From contig JBGTJE010000091.1 of the NCBI GenBank assembly GCA_041745295.1, positions 1-64,000 on the forward strand: 64,000 nt of DNA, given 5' to 3'. The notes beneath the pieces were generated by a model. The model did no database searches. It was not told the origin of the DNA and saw only the letters and a program-made list of their open reading frames with translations. The DNA comes from JANMEB01 sp041745295. GTDB taxonomy: Bacteria > Planctomycetota > Planctomycetia > Pirellulales > Pirellulaceae. Position numbers and translations under genes: made by a program. Below are positions 51,446 through 59,203 of the stretch, one piece after another (within the stretch, counting starts at the first letter, position 1; every line of letters begins with the position of its first letter).

Positions 51446-52534
51446 TCAGGGCGTGGACGCCTTCTGCTCGCTGGTAGGGAAGATGACGCCGGTGGGGCCG
51501 GCGGCGACGCGGCCGATGGGCCAGCAGGATATGCCGTGCTGCTCGATCGTGCGGCGGACGCTGTCTGCGTAATAAGGACTGATGATCAGCGCCAACCCAA
51601 TCCCCATGTTGAAGACGCGATACATCTCCTCCGTATCGACGTCGCCCAGTTTCTGAAGCCAGTCGAACATCGGCGCTCGGGTCCAAGCACTGCGATCGAT
51701 TTGGACTTGGCGGCCGGGTGGAAGTAATCGCCCGATATTATCGCCCAATCCGCCACCGGTGATGTGGGCGATGCCGTGAACGACCGCTTTGATTTTGTAA
51801 TGGGCGAGCACGTCGCGCACGATCGAGGCATAGATTTTTGTAGGCGTCAAAAGCGATTCGCCAACCGTGGCGCCCAACTCGGGGATCGATTGGTCGACTT
51901 TGAATCCGCCGTCATCGAATACGATCTTGCGAACGAGGCTGTACCCATTGGAATGGAAGCCGCTCGAAGCAATGCCCAAGACCACGTCGTCGACCGCGAT
52001 CAGCTTCCCGTCGATCAAGTTCTTGCGTTCGACGACGCCGACGCAAAAGCCGGCGAGGTCGTAGTCCCCCGCACGATATAAATCCGGCATGATCGCCGTT
52101 TCGCCCCCGAGCAACGCGCAATCGGCTTGGACGCAGCCATCGCTGATGCCGCTGACAATTTGCTCCAACAGGTCCGGATCGTCTTTTCCCATCGCGACAT
52201 AATCCAAAAAGAACAGCGGTTCGGCTCCGCAACAGATGACGTCGTTGACGCACATCGCGACTAAGTCAATCCCGACGGTGTTTTGCCGTCCGCAAAGCGA
52301 GGCAACTTTGAGTTTGGTGCCGACCCCGTCGGTCCCCGAAACCAAAACTGGGTTTTTGTAGCGCCGCGCGAACAATCGGGCTGGATAATCCAACTGAAAC
52401 AGTCCGGCAAATCCGCCTTCAAGCGGAATCACGCGCGGCGAAAACGTCCGCTGCATCAGCCGCGGCAAACGAGACATCGACTCCTCGTAGACTTCGAGAT
52501 CGACCCCCGCGGCTTTATAAGTGGCTTTAGACAC
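51446..52534 (-). CDS. purM: Phosphoribosylformylglycinamidine cyclo-ligase
   Basis: PurM converts FGAM to AIR using ATP in purine biosynthesis. The 362-residue product has KATYKAAGVD at the start, NPVLVSGTDGVGTKLKVA, GIDLVAMCVNDVICCGAEPLFFLDY, ALLGGETAIMPD, and AHITGGGLGDNI. No ATG lies at the expected place. A GTG at 52534 starts directly before the homology. It diverges from purH; the 285-nt gap has a short hairpin (CCCACC/GGTGGG near 52656) but no purine riboswitch that I can recognise. It converges on the Bat-like operon. Confidence 0.94.
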   Translation of the reverse strand: MSKATYKAAGVDLEVYEESMSRLPRLMQRTFSPRVIPLEGGFAGLFQLDYPARLFARRYKNPVLVSGTDGVGTKLKVASLCGRQNTVGIDLVAMCVNDVICCGAEPLFFLDYVAMGKDDPDLLEQIVSGISDGCVQADCALLGGETAIMPDLYRAGDYDLAGFCVGVVERKNLIDGKLIAVDDVVLGIASSGFHSNGYSLVRKIVFDDGGFKVDQSIPELGATVGESLLTPTKIYASIVRDVLAHYKIKAVVHGIAHITGGGLGDNIGRLLPPGRQVQIDRSAWTRAPMFDWLQKLGDVDTEEMYRVFNMGIGLALIISPYYADSVRRTIEQHGISCWPIGRVAAGPTGVIFPTSEQKASTP

Positions 52535-52819
52535 AGCGTATGACGTGATTATGGTCGGTCTGGGATGCGGCGAGCGTGACGAGCACTTGGAGCCGCGCCG
52601 ATCGGGACGTAAAATGCGCGGCCCGCATTTCAACCACGCTAAGGCCACAAATTTCCCACCTTTTCTCCGGTGGGGCTAGGGGTGATTTATAAGCGTTGGA
52701 GTTGACTGCGTACCCGCGGAATCTCCATTTCCGCGTTGATTGCCGGCCTTGGATGTATGCCCGGCGGATGTAACAACGCCCTGATCAGATAACTCCCTGC
52801 ACCGCTGGAATGGACCTTC

Positions 52820-54388
52820 ATGAACGCCACCAAGATTCGCCGTGCGATCCTCAGCACCAGCGACAAGATGGGTTTGATTGACTTCGCTCAAGGCCTCAGC
52901 CAATCCGGTGTCGAATTGTTGAGCACCGGCGGAACGCGCCGGCATCTGCAGGCCGCCGGAATCGTCGTTCGCGACCTGACGGAATACACCGGCCTACCCG
53001 AGATGATGGACGGCCGAGTCAAAACGCTCCACCCCAAGATTTTTGGTGGCATCTTGGCGCGGCCTGACCGTCCGAGCGATATCGCGTCGATGAATCAGCA
53101 CGGCATCGTCGCGTTCGAGCTGGTCGTGGTAAATCTCTATCCATTTTCCGCAACGTCGCGGCGTGCCGATGCGACCGAAGAGGAGATCATCGAGCAAATC
53201 GATATCGGTGGACCCAGTTTGGTCCGGGCGGCCGCCAAGAACAGCCGCTGGATCACCATTGCCACCTCAGTCGATCAGTATGGCGAGATCCTGGAACAAA
53301 TCCAACGCATCGGTGGCACGGATGACGGGCTGCGGCGACGACTGATGGCTGCGGCGTTTGAACACACGGCGTCGTACGATCGGGCGATTGCCGAGCATTT
53401 TGGCCGGGAGCGGACTTCGGAGGACTTGCCGGCCCTACTGAATTTGGAACTGAGGCGCAAGTCCAGTTTGCGATACGGAGAAAACAGCCATCAGGCGGCG
53501 GCGCTATATGAACGAGACGGAGAAAGTACAGCCGACATCGTTCATGCCCGACAGCGAAGCGGCAAGGAATTGTCCTACAACAATATTTTGGATTTGGATG
53601 CCGGGCTGGCAATCGTGCGGCAGTTCGCCGAGCCGGCGTGCTGCGTGATCAAGCACAACAATCCGTGTGGGGCAGCCCTGGGGACGAGCCTCATGGAGGC
53701 CTGCCGGCGGGCTTTCGAGGGCGATCCGCTCAGCGCATTCGGTTCCGTCGTCGGCTTTAATCGAGTAGTCGACGGCGAATCCGCCGAGTTCTTGGCGCTC
53801 GATGACCATTTTATCGAAGCGATCGTCGCCCCGGAATTCAGTCCCGAGGCGGTCACGATCTTAACGACGCGTCCCAAGTGGAAGAAAAATGTGCGCTTGA
53901 TCGAAGTTGGTTCATTGGCTCCGGAACCGATGTCGCTCGAGTTTCGCTCCGTCGCCGGCGGAGCTTTGGTGCAACAATCGGATCGCGAATTCGAGCGGCT
54001 TTCGCCGGACCAAATCGTGACCTCCCAGCCGGCACCAACCGAATTGCTCAGAGAACTTGAGTTCGGTTGGAACATTGTGCGGCACGTCAAATCCAACGCC
54101 ATTACGCTTTCCAAACAACTTGCGATCTGCGGTGTCGGGGCCGGGCAAATGAGCCGGGTGGACTCGGTTGAGATCGCCATTCGCAAGGCCGGTTCGCGTT
54201 GCCGGGGTTGCGTGCTGGCCTCGGACGCGTTTTTTCCTTTTGCCGATTCAATTCACCTGGCGGCACAAGCCGGAATTGTTGCGATCGTGCAACCCGGTGG
54301 CTCCGTTCGCGATGACGACGTTTTGGCTGCCTGCAACGAGCACGGTATTCCCATGCTGGTCACCGAGAAAAGGCACTTTCGGCATTAG
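52820..54388 (+). CDS. purH: AICAR transformylase / IMP cyclohydrolase
   Basis: PurH performs the last two steps of IMP synthesis. The 522-residue product has an N-terminal MGS-like cyclohydrolase domain (~1-200: RRAILSTSDKMGLIDFAQGL, LSTGGTRRHLQAAGI, MMDGRVKTLHPKIFGGIL, EQIDIGGPSLVRAAAKN). The transformylase domain has LRYGENSHQAAALY, GKELSYNNILDLDAGLAI and CCVIKHNNPCGAA (catalytic Lys-His). The C-terminus ends with DDDVLAACNEHGIPMLVTEKRHFRH, typical for the family. It is divergent from purM. Confidence 0.96.
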   Translation: MNATKIRRAILSTSDKMGLIDFAQGLSQSGVELLSTGGTRRHLQAAGIVVRDLTEYTGLPEMMDGRVKTLHPKIFGGILARPDRPSDIASMNQHGIVAFELVVVNLYPFSATSRRADATEEEIIEQIDIGGPSLVRAAAKNSRWITIATSVDQYGEILEQIQRIGGTDDGLRRRLMAAAFEHTASYDRAIAEHFGRERTSEDLPALLNLELRRKSSLRYGENSHQAAALYERDGESTADIVHARQRSGKELSYNNILDLDAGLAIVRQFAEPACCVIKHNNPCGAALGTSLMEACRRAFEGDPLSAFGSVVGFNRVVDGESAEFLALDDHFIEAIVAPEFSPEAVTILTTRPKWKKNVRLIEVGSLAPEPMSLEFRSVAGGALVQQSDREFERLSPDQIVTSQPAPTELLRELEFGWNIVRHVKSNAITLSKQLAICGVGAGQMSRVDSVEIAIRKAGSRCRGCVLASDAFFPFADSIHLAAQAGIVAIVQPGGSVRDDDVLAACNEHGIPMLVTEKRHFRH

Positions 54389-54496
54389 GGAGAAAAAATT
54401 GCAAATTGCAAAATGGAGAATGACGAAGGAGGCCGATGAGCGGTGGCCAGGGACGTCGAGGGTTGGGATCAGTGAGTTCAGGTAAAGAATCGTTCC

Positions 54497-55432
54497 ATGT
54501 CGATTGCGCCGCATTCACTTTGTCAAAATTCACGACTCCAGGGTCCGACGCCGGAATTCGTTCGTTGGAGTATCGACTTTGCCTGTCCGATTCGCGAACC
54601 TATCGAAACGATGCTGGTCGACAGGACACAGCGATACTTGTGGTCCTTAGCCGCGATTGGGCTCTGCCTCAAGGAAGGCAATGTTATCGACGAAATCTGC
54701 CTTGTACCGCCGGAATCAGAGGCGGAACCTGCGCGCGGATGTTTTGTGCATGAGGTGGCCGCTTTCTATGGCGGACTCGAGTTCTGCCAAAAACAATGCG
54801 GGGCTTGTTCCGCCAATATCCCGGCTCAGGACAACGCCTCCGAATCAATAAACAGCTCGACCCTGGCAGGCTGTTTTGGTTGGTTGATTCGAACCGAGGA
54901 TTTGGTCCAACGACTTGACGAAATAATTGCAAGGCACCGGGAGGAAATTTCGTCGAGGGGCGATTTTCGGCCGACCCATCCGGCGTGGTATGGTTTGTGG
55001 TCTGCAGATAAGCTGGAAGGCAAATCGTTGGAGCTCCTCAGCGGCATCTTCGATCAGTTGGTGGAGAACGCGACCGCTACGCCTGATTGGCAGCGCTTTC
55101 AAAAGGCGTTGGTCCATTGCCGCGACAGAAACTTGCCGCTTTCCCTGCAGCTAGTTCCGGCCGGACGGGCGGAAGGGACCGATTGGACGATTGGTCCCTA
55201 TTGCCCCGATTGCCGATCACCCGTGGGAGTTGGGATTCAGCGATGTAATGGTTGCGGTCGCGTCGGGCATGGGCATCCAGCAGTACGTCGAAAAGTAATG
55301 GGTCGGAGGCCGTTTTCACCATTGGATTCATTGGTTGGTGCCGCGAGGGCTCGCGAACTTCTTGTTCAGTTGGCCGAAACACGAGTCACATCATCGTCTC
55401 GATCGCGGAGCATACAGGCAAATCATCCATGA
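54497..55432 (+). CDS. Cys-rich protein with C-terminal zinc ribbon, unknown function
   Basis: The 311-residue cytoplasmic protein has three cysteine clusters: CQKQCGACSAN (~96-106), an isolated CFGW, and a C-terminal zinc-ribbon-like CPDC-x11-CNGC (~235-253). Conserved-looking aromatic stretches include FRPTHPAWYGLWSADKLEG. I do not recognise a family. Cys spacing in the first cluster could bind a metal or an iron-sulfur cluster. Its stop overlaps the EamA transporter start (ATGA), so the two genes are coupled. Confidence 0.65.
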   Translation: MSIAPHSLCQNSRLQGPTPEFVRWSIDFACPIREPIETMLVDRTQRYLWSLAAIGLCLKEGNVIDEICLVPPESEAEPARGCFVHEVAAFYGGLEFCQKQCGACSANIPAQDNASESINSSTLAGCFGWLIRTEDLVQRLDEIIARHREEISSRGDFRPTHPAWYGLWSADKLEGKSLELLSGIFDQLVENATATPDWQRFQKALVHCRDRNLPLSLQLVPAGRAEGTDWTIGPYCPDCRSPVGVGIQRCNGCGRVGHGHPAVRRKVMGRRPFSPLDSLVGAARARELLVQLAETRVTSSSRSRSIQANHP

Positions 55433-56496
55433 ACGATCCGGGAATCGAGGCCAATCCAATAACGCCAATCGCCGGCGAGTCGGCTCCTGTCTTAACCAAC
55501 GATTCGCCTCGACCTTTGGTGACGTTGGCATGGCTGGGAATCATCAACGGGTTGGCTGCGACACTGGGGTACTCGTTGGCCAGCGCGTTTTTGCGGCAAG
55601 CCGCCAGCGACCCGCCGATCTGGGTTTCCACCATTAAAGCAGCCTGCACGGCGATCATATTTGTCCCCTGGTTGGTTCGGATTGGCCTTAGTGGAAAACG
55701 GATCTTGCCTCCCTGGCGGATCATTTGGATGCTCGCCGCGGTCAGCGTGTTTGTCCAAATTTGCGGAAACGTTTTTTACCAACTAGCGCTGGAGCAAATC
55801 GGAATCGCCTTGGCGGTCCCGCTTACTCTAGGAGCCATGGTTTTTAGCGGGGCACTATTGGGACGGATGCTCATGAACGAGCCTCTTTCTTTGAGAATCG
55901 TCATCGGATTGGCGATTCTGATCGCGGCAATTGCCGTTTTGAGCGTTGGAGCGAAGAAGGCGGTTCTCCCTGCCGCGGGCACAAACCCCGTTGATCTGAC
56001 TTGGTTATGGGGCGCACTAGCGGCTATTGTTAGCGGCGTGGCTTATGCGGTTTTGGGTCTCGCCGTTCGACAGAGCACGCGGCACGAAATCCCGCTTGCC
56101 ACGCCGATCGTCTTCGTGAGCGTCATCGGAACCGTAGTCCTGGGATTGCTCAGTATCGCATTCGAGGGCCCGCAGCAAATCCAGGCCATATCCGGCGTCA
56201 GTTGGTTCGCCATGGTGGCCGCGGGAGTTCTAAACGCCGTGGCATTTCTGGCGCTAGCCAAATCGCTGAAGATTCTCCCCGTCGTTTACGTCAACGCGAT
56301 CAACACATTACAAATGATCGCATCCGCGTTCATCGGACTCAGCTGGTTCAATGAGCCTTGGACATTTCCGCTGACGGTTGGATTAATTTTGACCGGTGCG
56401 GGCTTGATTTTTTTGACCTACGCGGCGCACCACCATCGTCAATCGAATCGCCCGAGCGCCCTGAAGGCAACTGGGCAATTAAGAACCGAAGATTGA
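55429..56496 (+). CDS. EamA (DMT superfamily) transporter
   Basis: The 355-residue membrane protein has ten helices in two EamA repeats (~30-175 and ~205-345), e.g. GIINGLAATLGYSLASAFLRQAA, LALEQIGIALAVPLTLGAMVFSGALLGRMLMNEPLSLRI and the second-half LALAKSLKILPVVYVNAINTLQMIASAFIGLSWFNEPWTF. Members export small metabolites such as amino acids. The frame opens at 55252, but the ATG at 55429 overlaps the upstream stop and precedes the first helix. Confidence 0.9.
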   Translation: MNDPGIEANPITPIAGESAPVLTNDSPRPLVTLAWLGIINGLAATLGYSLASAFLRQAASDPPIWVSTIKAACTAIIFVPWLVRIGLSGKRILPPWRIIWMLAAVSVFVQICGNVFYQLALEQIGIALAVPLTLGAMVFSGALLGRMLMNEPLSLRIVIGLAILIAAIAVLSVGAKKAVLPAAGTNPVDLTWLWGALAAIVSGVAYAVLGLAVRQSTRHEIPLATPIVFVSVIGTVVLGLLSIAFEGPQQIQAISGVSWFAMVAAGVLNAVAFLALAKSLKILPVVYVNAINTLQMIASAFIGLSWFNEPWTFPLTVGLILTGAGLIFLTYAAHHHRQSNRPSALKATGQLRTED

Positions 56497-56532
56497 TTCG
56501 TCGAATCAGAATGTGTTTAACCTACGCCAAGC

Positions 56533-56736
56533 TTAGCGGCCGAGCGAGCCGCGGCGTGACGTCGGCGTTATGAAAGCGCCAAACTCGGTTTCCAACACGA
56601 GCAATTGGGCGTCGATCCAATCGCGAAAACCTGCCAACTGGAAATCGGTGAGTGGAAAATCCTCGCGCAGCCGGTTTTGGATGATGTTTTCCAGCCGGAT
56701 TACGTGCTTGGCGTGAATCGATTTCTTTTCAAACAT
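56533..56736 (-). CDS. Small conserved-looking protein (67 aa)
   Basis: The ATG at 56736 is preceded by a strong GGAGGAGG ribosome-binding site about 10 nt upstream, which favours a real gene. The product starts FEKKSIHAKHVIRLENIIQNRL and is an amphipathic, mostly helical small protein with WIDAQLLVLETEFGAF. The family is not recognised. A longer frame from 56766 places the ribosome-binding site inside the coding region and is unlikely. It converges on the EamA gene. Confidence 0.6.
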   Translation of the reverse strand: MFEKKSIHAKHVIRLENIIQNRLREDFPLTDFQLAGFRDWIDAQLLVLETEFGAFITPTSRRGSLGR

Positions 56737-57010
56737 GGCTCGTGCCTCCTCCAGAGGCTTGGACATGACAACTCGCTAAGTAGTTCGCGGATATCGACGA
56801 GTTATTAAGCAAATTGCGTACCAAGAACTGGCGGTTTGAGACGAAACGGCCAAATCGCGGCAAATGACCATTTCCAGGGTGGCGGCGACTGGAACCGCGC
56901 CGTCCAAGCTGGCTTGTGCCCTCAATATGAGTTGTTTCGAACTCAATTTGAGATCAAGTGTCGAATTTCACGACAGCGGTTTTGTTGAAATTCAGAACGT
57001 ATTCGTCGTT

Positions 57011-57100
57011 CCTGGCTGAGACCCGGAATCCATCGGCAGGGATGCGTGAGATCACCCGTCCACGCTAAGGATGATTCACTAAATTCCCGACTTCGCGGGA
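57011..57100. repeat. REP-like palindrome pair in a 474-nt gap (same family as 7215-7309)
   Basis: 57011-57034 is the reverse complement of 7284-7307 at 22 of 24 positions. TCCCG-acttcg-CGGGA (57085-57100) is a second short hairpin of the ATTCCC...GGGA type. The remaining gap, 56737-57210, shows no supported gene. Confidence 0.55.
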
Positions 57101-57210
57101 GTGACGGAAATCATTGCACGAATAACAACTGGCAATTGAAGTCTGAAGGGCAAGCCAAGGAACGTTGGCGGACAACTTTGAAAATCGAGTTTGTCGAATC
57201 GCCGACAGAA

Positions 57211-57858
57211 TTATCTTCGAATTTTTTCCATCAAACGCAGTTGAGCGACAACTTGTTCGGCAAGCACTTCGGGAGCATGTTCGCCGCCAGCCAATCGCAA
57301 TTCGGGTTGCTCCGGCGGTTCGTACGGGTCGCTGATTCCCGTAAAGTTCTGAATCAGTCCAGCGCGAGCTTTCTTATACAGTCCTTTGGGGTCGCGCGAC
57401 TCGCAGACGTCGAGCGGCGTATCGACAAAGACTTCCACAAAATCGGTCGCCTCACCGAATCCACAAACGTTTTGGCGAGCCAGACTGCGATCGCGTCGGT
57501 AGGGACTGACAAACGCGGTCAACGTGACCAGGCCAGCGGCACAAAGTATTTCGGCCACGGCTGCAATTCGGCGGATGTTTTCCTCGCGGTCTTGGGGGCT
57601 AAAGCCTAAACCAAATCGCCGCGCAAAATCCGATCCGTAGATGTTTTCCAATAGCTCTGGACTTGCGTTCAATCCATGGCGGATGTTATCGCCGTCGAGC
57701 AAAAAACTGGGCACACCCATTTCGTGTAATTGGGCGTCGACGCAATTCGCTACCGTGCTCTTTCCGCTGCCAGAAAGTCCCGTAAACCAGACAACGCATC
57801 CGCGCCGTCGCTCGACGGTTTGCCGATGCCAAGTTATCTCCGCTTGTCCGTCGGTCAT
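57211..57858 (-). CDS. cysC: Adenylylsulfate (APS) kinase
   Basis: CysC phosphorylates adenylyl sulfate to PAPS in sulfate activation. The 215-residue product has the P-loop WFTGLSGSGKSTVA, LDGDNIRHGLN, the FGLGFSPQDREENIRRIAAVA block, and FVDTPLDVCESRDPKGLYKKARAGLIQNFTGISDPYEPP. These are complete CysC motifs. A short N-terminal extension (TDGQAEITWH) matches the ITWH-type start of many CysC proteins. The frame opens at 57933, but the ATG at 57858 fits the family. No cysN or cysD is adjacent. Confidence 0.93.
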   Translation of the reverse strand: MTDGQAEITWHRQTVERRRGCVVWFTGLSGSGKSTVANCVDAQLHEMGVPSFLLDGDNIRHGLNASPELLENIYGSDFARRFGLGFSPQDREENIRRIAAVAEILCAAGLVTLTAFVSPYRRDRSLARQNVCGFGEATDFVEVFVDTPLDVCESRDPKGLYKKARAGLIQNFTGISDPYEPPEQPELRLAGGEHAPEVLAEQVVAQLRLMEKIRR

Positions 57859-58109
57859 CACAGTTCCGGTTTTGTTCGAGCAATTATTGTTAATGCGTTT
57901 CGCTATTGTGTGCATCCGTACGGTTAACGTCAACGACGCGATCGTCCTGCCAAACGAGCATTGTTATCACTCAATATTTCGATTGGGAATTTCCTGCGCG
58001 CTGCGATAGCTTGCGTTCAGCTTGAATCAGACAACCATTATCCCTACGATGTAACCATGCAGGTCAAAAGCGGCCGTCAACGTGCGCGATAAAACGGAGA
58101 AATCTAACT

Positions 58110-59051
58110 TTGTCATCTGAACTAACCCAAGCGGTCAAAGACAAATACGGTGCGGTCGCAGCAAGCGGACTTTCCTCGGATCAAGAAGGCGTCCGCGCCG
58201 TGGCCGAAGCGTTCGGTTATACAGCCGAAGAGCTGGGGGCAATTCCCGCTGGCGCCAACATGGGATTGTCTTGCGGCAACCCGACCGCGATGGCGAGTCT
58301 AAAACCGGGTGAAGTAGTCGTCGACCTCGGTTGCGGCGGAGGACTCGACGTGCTTTTGGCAGCGCGCAAAGTCGGGCCGGCCGGCAAAGCGATCGGCATC
58401 GACATGACTAAGGAGATGATCGAACTCGCTCAACGAAACGGAGCCATCGCCAATCAAGGACGGCCCGTGGGGAATGTCGAATTTTATTTGGCCTCCATTG
58501 ATCGAATGCCGCTGGCAGATGGAATCGCCGATTGCGTAATCAGCAATTGCGTGATCAATTTGGTTCCGGACAAGGCGGCGGCGTTTCGCGAAGTCTCGCG
58601 CATCCTCAAGCCGGGTGGGCGGTTAGCGGTCAGCGATATCGCTTTGAAAAAGTCGCTTCCAGACGAACTTGCTCATGATGTGGCATCCTATGTCGGCTGT
58701 ATCGCCGGAGCGATCCCGATCGAAGTCTATCGCCAGTTGCTCATCGAGGCGGGATTCGCCAACGTGGACATCATCGACAGCGGCGCGGATTTGAACGCCT
58801 ACGCCAAAGTCGAGAATCAATCGGGTTGTTGTTCACCGACCACGTCAACATCGGCACCGGCAACTTCTTCGGCCTGCTGCTCAAGCGATAACGCCTCGGC
58901 AATACCTTCGACAAGTTCCGGCTGTTGTTCAGGAACTGTAAAAGGCGAGTCGTTTCACGAGCGATTGGGTGACTTGTTGCAGCGATACGACGTCAACGAT
59001 TATGCAGCCAGCGTAAAAGTCTTTGCGGTGAAGCCGGCCTCGACGCTCTAA
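58110..59051 (+). CDS. arsM: Arsenite methyltransferase
   Basis: ArsM methylates arsenite using SAM. The 313-residue protein has SAM motif VVVDLGCGGGLDVLLAARKVG, the three conserved cysteines in GLSCGNP, VISNCVINL and SYVGCIAGAIP, and DRMPLADGIADCV. After about residue 245 there is an insertion containing three CC motifs (GCCSP, ACCSS, GCCSG) in Ser/Thr-rich sequence, a possible thiol clamp for As(III). It then resumes at FHERLGDLLQRYDVNDYAASVKVFAVKP. It starts at TTG (58110) with GGAG about 10 nt upstream. No arsR or ars transporter is next to it. Confidence 0.93.
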   Translation: MSSELTQAVKDKYGAVAASGLSSDQEGVRAVAEAFGYTAEELGAIPAGANMGLSCGNPTAMASLKPGEVVVDLGCGGGLDVLLAARKVGPAGKAIGIDMTKEMIELAQRNGAIANQGRPVGNVEFYLASIDRMPLADGIADCVISNCVINLVPDKAAAFREVSRILKPGGRLAVSDIALKKSLPDELAHDVASYVGCIAGAIPIEVYRQLLIEAGFANVDIIDSGADLNAYAKVENQSGCCSPTTSTSAPATSSACCSSDNASAIPSTSSGCCSGTVKGESFHERLGDLLQRYDVNDYAASVKVFAVKPASTL

Positions 59052-59203
59052 CTTCAGGGTACGCGCAGCACAACGCACAGGCGTTTGCAAATGAAGCCCA
59101 AAGATTCGACAGGAGGCAGCAGGGATAGCAGAGAAAGTTGGGTTCTAATTTGAATCCACTGTTTCCTCTGCTTGCTCCTGTTCAAATCCGGATCACATTG
59201 GCG

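Noticed and set aside
52535..52819. Purine riboswitch between purM and purH
   Set aside because: Only a 6-bp hairpin (CCCACC/GGTGGG) is seen; the three-way-junction core of purine or PRPP riboswitches is not recognisable.
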